A stretch of 64,000 bases of DNA, taken from assembly GCF_003945545.1 (NCBI RefSeq), contig NZ_CP029617.1, positions 5,565,001-5,629,000 on the forward strand, read 5' to 3'. The position numbers were made by a program, and so were the translations under genes. The notes beneath the pieces were generated by a model. It was not told where the DNA came from. It worked only from the letters and a program-made list of their open reading frames with translations, and ran no database searches. Shown in pieces: positions 35,379 to 43,173 of the stretch (its first letter is position 1; the number at the start of each line of letters is the position of its first letter). This DNA comes from Streptomyces sp. WAC 01529 (GTDB taxonomy: Bacteria; Actinomycetota; Actinomycetes; Streptomycetales; Streptomycetaceae).

Positions 35379-35522
35379 CTAGCAGAGCCCCGCCATCAGA
35401 ACACCAGTCTTCCCCCCGCTCCATGCTCCCCTCTCCGCCCCGCCGCCGCCCCCTGAGCGGCGGTCCGCGCTCGCCCCGCCCCTCTCCGCGAGTGGCCCGC
35501 GCCTCCGGCACCGCGCCTGCCC

Positions 35523-36281
35523 TCAGATCCCCAGCACCGACCCTCCCGTCGCGTCGATGTACTGGCCCGTGATCCACCGCGCGTCGTCCGAGGCGACGAA
35601 GGCGACGATGTCCGCCACGTCGGCGGGCTGTCCTATGCGGTTGAAGGTCGAATACCCGGCCATCTCCGCCCGCTGGTCCCCGGGTGCGCCGTCCATCATT
35701 TCTGTCTCGATGATTCCCGGCGCCACCGCGTTGACCGTGATCCCGCGCGGGCCCAGCTCCTGGGCCAGGGTGTGGGTCAGGACGTTCACTGCGCCCTTCG
35801 TCATCGAGTACGCGATGGTGATCGGGAAGGCGATGCGGGTGACACCGGAGGAGATGTTGATGATCCGGCCGCCGTCCCGCAGGCGGTCGAGCCCCTGCTG
35901 CACGATGAAGAACGGCGCCTTGGCGTTGACGGCGAACACCCGGTCGTACTCCGCCTCCTCCACTTCTCCCACGCGGCTGTACAGCCCGATGCCCGCGTTG
36001 TTCACCAGGATGTCCAGGCCCTGCGCGTGCCGGTCGAACTCCGCCCAGAGCGCCTCGGCGTCACCGGGCACGCCCAGCTCCGCACCGATCGCGAAGGCGG
36101 AGCCGCCCGCCTCCTCGATCGCGGCCACCGTCTCCTTCGCGGCGACCTCATTGCTGCCGTAGTGCACGGCGACCCGTGCCCCGTCCCGCCCGAGCCGCTC
36201 GGCGATACCCCGCCCGATGCCCCGGCTCCCGCCCGTGACCAGCGCCGTCTTCCCCGCAAGCCTGCCCGTGGATGCACCCAT
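35523..36281 (-). CDS. SDR-family oxidoreductase
   Basis: The 252-residue short-chain dehydrogenase/reductase has the NAD(P)-binding TGGSRGIG (16-23), LVNNAGIG, catalytic Ser in NISSG and YxxxK as YSMTK. R/H residues after the glycine motif suggest NADPH preference but do not prove it. The sequence resembles 3-oxoacyl-ACP reductase-like SDRs of detoxification clusters. It diverges from a TetR gene, and matching palindromes lie before each, so it is the likely regulated target. Confidence 0.9.
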   Translation of the reverse strand: MGASTGRLAGKTALVTGGSRGIGRGIAERLGRDGARVAVHYGSNEVAAKETVAAIEEAGGSAFAIGAELGVPGDAEALWAEFDRHAQGLDILVNNAGIGLYSRVGEVEEAEYDRVFAVNAKAPFFIVQQGLDRLRDGGRIINISSGVTRIAFPITIAYSMTKGAVNVLTHTLAQELGPRGITVNAVAPGIIETEMMDGAPGDQRAEMAGYSTFNRIGQPADVADIVAFVASDDARWITGQYIDATGGSVLGI

Positions 36282-36302
36282 GCCGGACGCCCCCTCTTTC
36301 TC

Positions 36303-36361
36303 TAGTGGTCGCTACAGAAAGAACCGTACCCCACCTCGATTCGTTTTGCTAGCGGCCGCTA
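36303..36361. promoter_or_regulatory. Twin TetR-type operators between SDR and TetR genes
   Basis: TAGTGGTCGCTA (36303-36314) and the perfect palindrome TAGCGGCCGCTA (36350-36361) flank the intergenic region, one near each gene. The second abuts TACAAT (36362-36367), a -10 whose start would fall at the TetR ATG (36375). Confidence 0.75.
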
Positions 36362-36374
36362 TACAATTCCCCCC

Positions 36375-36992
36375 ATGGCGACGAAACAGCGTGGACGCCC
36401 CCGCTCCTTCGACCGCGAGACGGCCCTGGAGCAGGCGCTCCGCACCTTCTGGGAACACGGGTACGAAGGGACCTCCGTCTCGGATCTGACGCGCGTCATG
36501 GGCATCGGGGCGCCGAGCCTCTACGCCGCCTTCGGCGACAAGCGGACCCTCTTCGACGAGGTCGTCGTGCGGTACGGGGTCACGCACGGCGCCTTCGGCG
36601 GACGCGCCTTCGACGAGGAGCCGACCGCGCGCCGCGGTGTGGCGCGCCTGCTGCGTGAAGCCGCCGCCGAGTTCACCGACCCGGACCACCCCCGTGGCTG
36701 CCTGGTCATCACCGCGGCCACCAACTGCACGACGCCGGAGGTGGAGGAGTCCCTGCGGGAGCGGCGCAACGCCAACGTGGCGGACATCGAGTCCCGTATC
36801 GCCGCCGCGGTCGCGACGGGCGAGCTGCCGGCGGACACCGACCCCGCGGCCCTCGCCCGGTTCACGGCGGCGGTCTTCCAGGGCATGTCCCAGCAGGCCA
36901 GGGACGGCGCCACCAGGGAGGATCTGGAAGCGGTGGCCGATCTCGCCATGTCGGCGTGGCCGGAGGGTTCCGTAGCGGAGAATGGGGACTGA
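36375..36992 (+). CDS. TetR-family repressor of the divergent SDR
   Basis: The 205-residue regulator has a TetR HTH (about residues 28-58; TSVSDLTRVMGIGAPSLYAAFGDK) and a C-terminal helical domain with a conserved GCLVITAATNC region, common in the AcrR/NemR-like branch. The ATG lies 8 nt after a TACAAT -10 with no Shine-Dalgarno, implying a leaderless message. The palindromes suggest that it represses both itself and the SDR gene. The inducer is unknown; electrophilic compounds would fit the conserved Cys but that is inference. Confidence 0.9.
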   Translation: MATKQRGRPRSFDRETALEQALRTFWEHGYEGTSVSDLTRVMGIGAPSLYAAFGDKRTLFDEVVVRYGVTHGAFGGRAFDEEPTARRGVARLLREAAAEFTDPDHPRGCLVITAATNCTTPEVEESLRERRNANVADIESRIAAAVATGELPADTDPAALARFTAAVFQGMSQQARDGATREDLEAVADLAMSAWPEGSVAENGD

Positions 36993-37058
36993 CGGCCGGG
37001 GGAAAACCACGATCCGCGCCGCCGCGACAAAGATCTGCCCCACGCATAGACATGAGAG

Positions 37059-37074
37059 AATGGTCTAGTCCACA
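37059..37074 (+). promoter_or_regulatory. Candidate DasR site before a small RNA
   Basis: AATGGTCTAGTCCACA matches the dre consensus at 11 of its 13 fixed positions. In S. coelicolor a DasR-controlled small RNA (scr5239) lies at this location beside the PdtaS-like kinase gene. Confidence 0.6.
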
Positions 37075-37246
37075 ATGCGTGGGTAAAGCCTCCGCTCTTC
37101 CCGCACAGGAGAGCGGACCGAGGACCCGGCGCTCTCTGCCCTGACCGCGTCGGATCCTCCCGATCGGCCGGCCAGTACCGCACATTCTGGCGGCCGATGC
37201 ACCTGAAGGGCTGCGGTGCCGTGGGCGGGTTGAGGGTCCCGCCCTG
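37075..37246 (+). ncRNA. Probable scr5239-like small RNA
   Basis: The 336-bp gap between the TetR gene and the sensor kinase has no plausible coding frame but several stems: CCGCTCT/AGAGCGG (from 37093), and a terminator-like GGGCGGG/CCCGCCC at 37223-37244. S. coelicolor encodes the 159-nt small RNA scr5239 in the equivalent gap; it represses agarase and metE and responds to DasR. Strand and ends are inferred from the dre and terminator positions only. Confidence 0.5.
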
Positions 37247-37328
37247 GCGCCGCGGCTCGTCGGGAGTCGCCCCGGTCGAGGAAATCTCCCGGGCGGACCC
37301 GCGGTAAGCGCCAGGTACGCTCGCCCAC

Positions 37329-38804
37329 GTGCCCTCCATGAACGATCTCGTCCGCCAGCACACCGCTCTCGGTGACTCCGACCTCGAGTGGCTGCATCTG
37401 CTGGTCTCGGAGTGGCAGCTGCTCTCCGACCTCTCCTTCGCCGACCTCGTGCTCTGGGTTCCCACGCGCGACGGCACCCGCTATGTCTCCGTGGCGCAGA
37501 TGCGGCCGAACACCGGCCCCACCTCCTACCAGGACGACATGGTCGGCCACCTCGTCCCACGCGGTCGCCGCCCCCTCCTGGACGCCGCTCTGGACGAGGG
37601 CCGCATCGTGCGCGAGGGCGACCCGGAGTGGCGCGAGGAGGTCCCGGTGCGCGTCGAGTCCATTCCCGTACGCAGGGAAGGACGCGTCCTGGGAGTGATC
37701 GCGCGGAACACCAACCTGCTGACCGTGCGCACCCCTTCGCGGCTCGAACTGACCTACCTCCAGTCGGCGTCCGACCTCGCACAGATGATCGCCGCCGGGT
37801 CGTTCCCCTTCCCGGGGCAGCAGGTCGACATGGACGCGTCCCCGCGCGTGGGAGACGGTCTGCTCAGGCTCGACGCCGACGGCATCGTCCAGTACGCGTC
37901 GCCGAACGCGCTCTCCGCGTACCACCGGCTGGGCCTCGCGTCCGACCTGGTCGGCCACCACCTGGGCAGGGCCACGGCCGAACTCGCCCCGTCCCGCGGT
38001 CCGGTGGACGAGGCGCTGGCCAAGGTCGCCAGCGGCTGGGCACCGCGCGAGTTCGAGATCGAGGGCGGCGACGGCGTGATCCAGCTGCGCGCGATCCCGC
38101 TCAAGCCCAAGGGACCCCGCATCGGTTCCCTCGTACTCCTGCGCGATGTCACGGAACTCCGCCGCCGCGAGCGCGAGTTGATCACCAAGGACGCGACCAT
38201 CCGGGAGATCCACCACCGGGTGAAGAACAACCTCCAGACGGTCGCCGCGCTGCTGCGCCTCCAGGCCCGCCGCATCGACTCCGCCAAGGGGCGCGAGGCG
38301 CTGGAGGAAGCGGTCCGGCGCGTGGGTTCCATCGCCATCGTCCACGAGACGCTTTCTCAGAACCTCGATGAGCGCGTGGAGTTCGACGAGATCGCCGACC
38401 GGGTCCTCGCGATGGTCGCCGAGATCTCGCCCGGCAAGGTCGTGGGCCGGCGCACCGGACGGTTCGGCATCCTCGACGCGGAGGTGGCGACCCCGCTCTC
38501 GATGGTCCTTACCGAGATTTTGCAGAACGCCCTGGAGCACGGCTTCCGCGAAGGGGACACCGGTTCGGTCGAGGTCTCCGCGGTGCGCGGCGGCACGACC
38601 AAGGACGCACGGCTGCTGATCACCGTCCAGGACGACGGCGTCGGCCTGCCCGACGGCTTCGACCCGCACCGCTCCGGCAATCTGGGCCTGCAGATCGTGC
38701 GCACCCTGGTGGAGGGGGAGCTGGGCGGCACCTTCGACATGGTCCGCGCCCAGGACGGCGGCACGCGGGTGATCCTCGACGTCCCGGTCAGCGGCGACAA
38801 GTAG
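37329..38804 (+). CDS. PdtaS-like sensor histidine kinase
   Basis: The 491-residue soluble kinase has an N-terminal GAF-like domain (about 10-150), a PAS domain (about 175-280) and a HisKA_2/HATPase module. The H-box is REIHHRVKNNLQTVAALLRLQ (His about 295), with ATP-binding N (EILQNALEHG) and G boxes (DDGVGLPDGF). It aligns from the first residues with M. tuberculosis PdtaS, which signals to the antiterminator PdtaR and is inhibited by c-di-GMP. The GTG start fits that alignment. The partner is not in this window. The neighbouring wblE gene preserves the PdtaS-WhiB1 linkage. Confidence 0.92.
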   Translation: MPSMNDLVRQHTALGDSDLEWLHLLVSEWQLLSDLSFADLVLWVPTRDGTRYVSVAQMRPNTGPTSYQDDMVGHLVPRGRRPLLDAALDEGRIVREGDPEWREEVPVRVESIPVRREGRVLGVIARNTNLLTVRTPSRLELTYLQSASDLAQMIAAGSFPFPGQQVDMDASPRVGDGLLRLDADGIVQYASPNALSAYHRLGLASDLVGHHLGRATAELAPSRGPVDEALAKVASGWAPREFEIEGGDGVIQLRAIPLKPKGPRIGSLVLLRDVTELRRRERELITKDATIREIHHRVKNNLQTVAALLRLQARRIDSAKGREALEEAVRRVGSIAIVHETLSQNLDERVEFDEIADRVLAMVAEISPGKVVGRRTGRFGILDAEVATPLSMVLTEILQNALEHGFREGDTGSVEVSAVRGGTTKDARLLITVQDDGVGLPDGFDPHRSGNLGLQIVRTLVEGELGGTFDMVRAQDGGTRVILDVPVSGDK

Positions 38805-38868
38805 CGGCGCGGGCCGGAAGGGAAGCGTCGCGGGCCTCAAGAGCGCGGTAGCACAGAGCACAGCGCAC

Positions 38869-38909
38869 AGCAGTGAGCCCCGGACCTCTGTGGTCCGGGG
38901 CTCACTGCT
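38869..38909. terminator. Bidirectional terminator
   Basis: A perfect 18-bp stem (38869-38886 with 38892-38909) with a TCTGT loop lies between the convergent kinase and wblE genes. Confidence 0.85.
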
Positions 38910-39015
38910 CACGTTGCGTTGCGCATCGGGGGTACTGCGCGGCTGCGGCTCGGGGGCGGGAGATGCGTACTCGCTGTACGCGCCGCCAAGCTCAGGCTCG
39001 TGGGGGGCGTGGGCG

Positions 39016-39273
39016 TCAGGCGCTGGCCTGGCGTGCACGGTTGCGAGCGGCGCGGCGCTTCATTGCACGGCGCTCGTCCTCGCTGAGGCCACCCCAGACG
39101 CCGGAGTCCTGGCCGGACTCGAGCGCCCACTGCAGGCACTGCTCCATGACGGGGCAGCGGCGGCAGACGGCCTTGGCTTCCTCGATCTGCAGCAGCGCAG
39201 GACCGGTGTTGCCGATGGGGAAGAAGAGCTCGGGGTCTTCCTCGCGGCAAACGGCGTTGTGACGCCAGTCCAT
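39016..39273 (-). CDS. wblE: WhiB-family iron-sulfur regulator WblE (WhiB1 orthologue)
   Basis: The 85-residue protein has the four Wbl cysteines (C9, C37, C40 and C46) that hold a [4Fe-4S] cluster, followed by GVWGG (58-62) and a basic C terminus (MKRRAARNRARQA) for DNA contact. WblE/WhiB1 is generally essential, binds the primary sigma factor region 4 and responds to nitric oxide. The ATG is preceded by a purine-rich AAGGAGAGG site. Confidence 0.95.
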   Translation of the reverse strand: MDWRHNAVCREEDPELFFPIGNTGPALLQIEEAKAVCRRCPVMEQCLQWALESGQDSGVWGGLSEDERRAMKRRAARNRARQASA

Positions 39274-39589
39274 GGCTGCTACCTCTCCTTGGTATTACAT
39301 TCAGCTTGCTTGTGAATGTGAACGCTTTCACGAATCCCCCCGCACGGGAAGGGCCGACGCCCAGTCGCCTGGTGTGGACCTTTGGTGGAGGAGGGGTTCT
39401 GGCTCTCTGTGGGGCCGATGTTGCGGGCCGTCCCGATCGCCATGTAGAGATTCGCAAACCTCGGCGGCGGATACAACCCCTTCAGGAAAGTTTTTTTTGA
39501 TTCCTCAGTGTCGGCTGGGTCACAGCCGTACTTCCATGGGGTGGACCCTGGCCTAAACGTTCGAGTGAAAGGACTTTAGGCCCTTCCAC
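39274..39589 (-). promoter_or_regulatory. Long wblE leader/promoter region
   Basis: About 315 bp without a gene, AT-richer than its surroundings, with a T8 run near 39490. GGCCTAAA (39550-39557) and TTTAGGCC (39575-39582) form an 8-bp inverted repeat next to the diacylglycerol-kinase stop, possibly a weak terminator. I see no firm operator. Confidence 0.4.
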
Positions 39590-40558
39590 TCACACAATCA
39601 CACGCAGTGCACGGCGAACGCCTGTGAACGTCACGCTCGTGCGCAGTCCGAGGTGGTCGCCGTCCATCTGGAGGGGGAGGGGGACCTTCGAATGCAAGGT
39701 GAAGTCGGTGAGGTCGTGCAGCGTGACCGCGTGCTTACCGTGCGGTCCGCGCTCCGGTGTCGAAGTGAGCAGCTGAGTGCCGTACCGGGCCACCGCGGCC
39801 GTCGAGAGCTTCTTCAGGCCGAGGACGTCCAGACCCGTGTCGAAGGAGGCGCGCGGTGACGCGTACAGGGGGCGATTGCCCAGGTAGGAGTAGGGCGAGG
39901 TGTTGCAGACTATGGACATCACCAGGTCCGTCACCGGGTCCTCGCCGGGCCGCTCCACGGTGATCATGCCGCGCCGCCGGTGGGGCTCGTCGAGGAACTG
40001 GCGGAGCACTTGGCGCACATAGAGGGCGTGCGTCGAGCGCCTGCCCAGCTCCCGCTGCTGCTCGACTCTGCCGACCACGCCCCCGTCGAAGCCGAGACCG
40101 GCACAGAACGTGAACCAGCGCGAGGGCACCGCCTCGTCCTCCGTGCCCGGTGTGCCGCCCGCGAGGCCGAGGCCCACCGTGCGCTCGCTGCCCTCGCGCA
40201 GGGCGTCGAGAAGGGCGCCGGTGGCCTCCACGGCGTCGTTCGGCAGCCCCAGGGCGCGGGCGAAGACGTTGGTGGAGCCGCCGGGGACGACGGCGAGGCG
40301 CGGGAGGCGGTCCGGGTCGGGGCCGTGGTGCAGCAGGCCGTTGACGACCTCGTTGACCGTGCCGTCGCCGCCGAGGGCGACGACCAGCTCGATGTCCTTG
40401 CTCTCCGCGGCCTGCCGGCCCAGGTCTCTGGCGTGCCCGCGGTACTCCGTGGTGACCGCGTCGAGCTTCATCTCGCTCGCCAGCGCGTGGACCAGGACAT
40501 CACGCGTACGCGCACTGGTGGTGGTTGCCGCCGGGTTGACCACGAGAAGTGCACGCAT
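39590..40558 (-). CDS. Diacylglycerol kinase-family lipid kinase
   Basis: The 322-residue protein has the DAGK catalytic domain with the nucleotide motif GGDGTVNEVVNG (about 63-74), PGGSTNVFARALG and a C-terminal domain containing QMDGDHLG. Members phosphorylate diacylglycerol or related lipids, including lipoteichoic-acid-derived or ceramide-like substrates. The start ATG at 40556-40558 precedes the first strand MRALLVVNPAA, which is conserved in the family. The gene converges on no neighbour; wblE lies downstream in the same direction. Confidence 0.92.
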   Translation of the reverse strand: MRALLVVNPAATTTSARTRDVLVHALASEMKLDAVTTEYRGHARDLGRQAAESKDIELVVALGGDGTVNEVVNGLLHHGPDPDRLPRLAVVPGGSTNVFARALGLPNDAVEATGALLDALREGSERTVGLGLAGGTPGTEDEAVPSRWFTFCAGLGFDGGVVGRVEQQRELGRRSTHALYVRQVLRQFLDEPHRRRGMITVERPGEDPVTDLVMSIVCNTSPYSYLGNRPLYASPRASFDTGLDVLGLKKLSTAAVARYGTQLLTSTPERGPHGKHAVTLHDLTDFTLHSKVPLPLQMDGDHLGLRTSVTFTGVRRALRVIV

Positions 40559-40683
40559 GCGCAGCAGACTACCTAGCGGCCTTTACCTGGCCTAGACCGA
40601 GGTCCCGGGGCGGGCCGCGGCCGGGGTGTCCGGCGGCCCGGGGCAAGGGGCGGCGCGCATCCGCCCGCGGCTACCCTGCTGGG

Positions 40684-41142
40684 GTGAGCACTGAGCGGAA
40701 ATCCACCCCCCAAGCCCCGGAACCGGCCGTATCTGGCCCGCGTCCCGCTCGGCTGACCGCGGCCGCGGCCCTTGCCGCGCTGGAGGGCCTCGCCCTGCTC
40801 GCCGGAGGTGTGTACATGCTCGTGATGGGCCTCGCGGGCAAGCCCGACAATCCGCAGCAGGCGGAGACCGGCGGCATCACACTGATCGTCCTCGCGCTGC
40901 TGCCACTGCTGGCCGCGCGCGGGCTGCTGAAGCTGCGCCGGTGGAGCCGCGGGCCCGCCATCATCACCCAGATCATGGCGCTGCCGGTCGCCTGGCAGCT
41001 GCTGCAGGCCGACAGCGCGGCGATCCCGGCCGGCATCGTCCTGGCGATCGTGGCGGTGGCGGCGCTGGTACTACTGATCAATCCGGCGACGACCGAGGCC
41101 CTTGGCATCCGGGGCCCCGGCAACGTACCGGACCAGAGGTAA
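40684..41142 (+). CDS. Four-helix integral membrane protein
   Basis: The 152-residue protein has a short hydrophilic N terminus of about 25 residues and four hydrophobic segments (about 27-47, 60-80, 85-110 and 115-135). No enzymatic or transport motif is recognised. The GTG at 40684 follows TACCCT at -11, so transcription may begin at the start codon (leaderless). It sits between the diacylglycerol-kinase gene and sigH and could be regulated with either. The function is unknown. Confidence 0.78.
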   Translation: MSTERKSTPQAPEPAVSGPRPARLTAAAALAALEGLALLAGGVYMLVMGLAGKPDNPQQAETGGITLIVLALLPLLAARGLLKLRRWSRGPAIITQIMALPVAWQLLQADSAAIPAGIVLAIVAVAALVLLINPATTEALGIRGPGNVPDQR

Positions 41143-41177
41143 CCGCTACTCACCGTAGCCGTTACCCACAGTAGTCG

Positions 41178-42125
41178 TTACTCCTCCACCAGGAGCTTCT
41201 CGCGCAGCTGCGCGAGCGTGCGGGCGAGCAGGCGCGAGACGTGCATCTGGGAGATGCCGACCTCCTGTGCGATCTGCGACTGGGTCATGTTGCCGAAGAA
41301 GCGCAGGAGCAGGATGCGCTTCTCGCGCGGAGGAAGGTCCTCCAGGAGTGGCTTGAGGGATTCGCGGTACTCGACACCCTCCAGGGCCTCGTCCTCGGCG
41401 CCCAGGGTGTCCGCGACGGCCGGGGACTCGTCGTCCGTGTCGGGGACGTCCAGCGAGAGGGTGGAGTAGGCGTTGGCGGACTCCAGGCCCTCCAGGACCT
41501 CCTCTTCGGAGATGCCCAGCTTCTCGGCAAGCTCGTGCACCGTGGGGGAGCGGCCGTGCAGCTGGGACAGCTCGGCCGTGGCCGTCGTCAGCGCCAGCCG
41601 CAGCTCCTGGAGACGCCGGGGGACGCGGACCGCCCACCCCTTGTCGCGGAAGTGCCGCTTGATCTCTCCCACGACCGTCGGTGTCGCGTACGTGGAGAAC
41701 TCCACGCCGCGCTCCGGGTCGAAGCGGTCCACGGACTTGATCAGGCCGATCGTGGCGACCTGGGTGAGGTCGTCCAGGGGCTCGCCGCGGTTGCGGAAGC
41801 GGCGGGCCAGGTGCTCGACGAGCGGCAGGTGCATGCGGACCAGCTGGTTGCGCAGCTCCGCGTACTCCGGACTGCCGTCGTCGAGGCCCCGCAGCTCGAT
41901 GAACATCGCGCGTGCGCCGCTGCGGTCCTGTGGATCGTGTCGGCTGTGCTCGTGCTCGCTCATGTTTCCCGCCCGTCGCCCGCCGCCCCGGCCGGAGAGC
42001 CGCTTGAGCTCGTCCTTGGCGGTCGGCTCTGCCTGCTCCGACACATCGGCCACCGTCAGCGGACCCGGCTGCCCCGGGTCCTCCGGGTGAGGTTTGGCCT
42101 GCTGCTCGGGGATCCCGGTGGCCAT
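41178..42125 (-). CDS. sigH: SigB-family stress sigma factor SigH
   Basis: The 315-residue form from the ATG at 42123-42125 is preceded by GGGAGGGGG. It has the SigB/F-type regions: LVRMHLPLVEHLARRF and FSTYATPTVVGEIKRHFRDKGW (region 2), LHGRSPTVHELAEKLGI (region 3) and FGNMTQSQIAQEVGISQMHVSRLLART (region 4). A second ATG at 41961-41963 would give 261 residues. The frame is also open upstream to a TTG at 42641 (487 residues) inside ushX, consistent with the roughly 51-kDa SigH precursor described in S. coelicolor. It is partnered by the RsbW-like protein encoded just upstream. Confidence 0.93.
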   Translation of the reverse strand: MATGIPEQQAKPHPEDPGQPGPLTVADVSEQAEPTAKDELKRLSGRGGGRRAGNMSEHEHSRHDPQDRSGARAMFIELRGLDDGSPEYAELRNQLVRMHLPLVEHLARRFRNRGEPLDDLTQVATIGLIKSVDRFDPERGVEFSTYATPTVVGEIKRHFRDKGWAVRVPRRLQELRLALTTATAELSQLHGRSPTVHELAEKLGISEEEVLEGLESANAYSTLSLDVPDTDDESPAVADTLGAEDEALEGVEYRESLKPLLEDLPPREKRILLLRFFGNMTQSQIAQEVGISQMHVSRLLARTLAQLREKLLVEE

Positions 42126-42205
42126 GGGTCGCACCCCCTCCCTGCCGTCGGCGGGCAGACTCTGTGTGCCGCGCTCTTCGTCACGCACCGGCCCGTCCCC
42201 GTCCC

Positions 42206-42619
42206 TCACGCCGGCCCGGGTCCCGCGCCGCGCTTCTTGTAGAGGCTGATCGAGACGGTGTTGTCCTCGGCGACGGTGGAGTCCACCTGGCCCGCGAGGG
42301 CCGACAGCACAGTCCAGGCGAAGGTGTCCCGCTCCGGGGCCCGGCCGTCGGTCGTGGGCGCCGAGACCGTCACCTCCAACGAGTCGTCGACGAGCCGGAA
42401 GACGCAGCTGAGCACGGAGCCCGGCACGGCCTGCTGGAGGAGGATCGCGCAGGCCTCGTCGACCGCGATGCGGAGGTCCTCGATCTCGTCGAGAGTGAAG
42501 TCCAAACGCGCCGCGAGGCCGGCCGTCGCCGTCCGCAGCACCGACAGGTAGGCACCCGCAGCCGGAAGGCGGACCTCCACGAAGTCCTGATTCCCGGGCT
42601 CGCCTGCGATCTGGGACAC
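42206..42619 (-). CDS. ushX: RsbW-like anti-sigma factor UshX/PrsH
   Basis: The 137-residue protein is a small HATPase-fold anti-sigma factor. It has the N box DEIEDLRIAVDEACAILLQQA, but the classical glycine-rich G1 and G2 boxes are weak. It is expected to bind SigH and hold it inactive until osmotic or developmental stress. GTG at 42617-42619 has GGAGG 5 nt upstream. Its mid-region overlaps the long out-of-frame sigH extension, an unusual feature. Confidence 0.88.
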   Translation of the reverse strand: MSQIAGEPGNQDFVEVRLPAAGAYLSVLRTATAGLAARLDFTLDEIEDLRIAVDEACAILLQQAVPGSVLSCVFRLVDDSLEVTVSAPTTDGRAPERDTFAWTVLSALAGQVDSTVAEDNTVSISLYKKRGAGPGPA

Positions 42620-42866
42620 CCTCACCTCCAAGGTGGTACAAGCACTTTCGGGGCTCCAGAACCGCCGTCCAGCGGCGGTCCGGACTGCGTCACACGGGTA
42701 ACGCACCACGTAGTTCTGCGGTGACGCTATCGCGCTCCCCAGCTCCGTGTCCCGGGGACCCCGCCCCGTTGCTGTCACTCATAGTAAGCATATGAGTACA
42801 CACAGTGGCTAGGGGTCGGGCGGACCCAATTGGAAAGAACGGGCGTCGGGTTGACGTACCCAGGCG

Positions 42867-43127
42867 TCAGACGATCGAACCGTCCACAAAGCACCAGCGC
42901 CAGCTCTCGCCCGGCTCGAAGGTCCTCATCACTGCGTGTGAGGTCTCCTTGAAGTGCGCCGTCGCGTGCTGGAACGGCGAGGAGTCGCAGCAGCCCACAT
43001 GACCGCACTCCAGACACAGCCGCAGCTGGACGGGGTGACTGCCGGCCGCCAGGCACTCGAGGCACGTGTCGCTCAGCGGGGCCACCTCGGGGTGCGGCAG
43101 CGCTGCCACGTGCGGGCACTCGTTCAT
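42867..43127 (-). CDS. UBP-type zinc-finger protein
   Basis: The 86-residue protein is a stand-alone ZnF-UBP domain. It shows the Cys/His pattern C4-x-H6, C22-x2-C25, C38-x2-C41, C46 and H54, H58 and H64, including LCLECGHVGCCDSS. In eukaryotes this domain binds ubiquitin C-termini; bacterial single-domain versions are common in actinobacteria but their ligand is unclear. The ATG at 43125-43127 starts just before the first Cys. It diverges from the antiporter gene, 46 bp away. Confidence 0.88.
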   Translation of the reverse strand: MNECPHVAALPHPEVAPLSDTCLECLAAGSHPVQLRLCLECGHVGCCDSSPFQHATAHFKETSHAVMRTFEPGESWRWCFVDGSIV

Positions 43128-43173
43128 GATTGCCAGGTTACGACGGGAACGCGGAAGGCGGAGGGGTCTGCCG

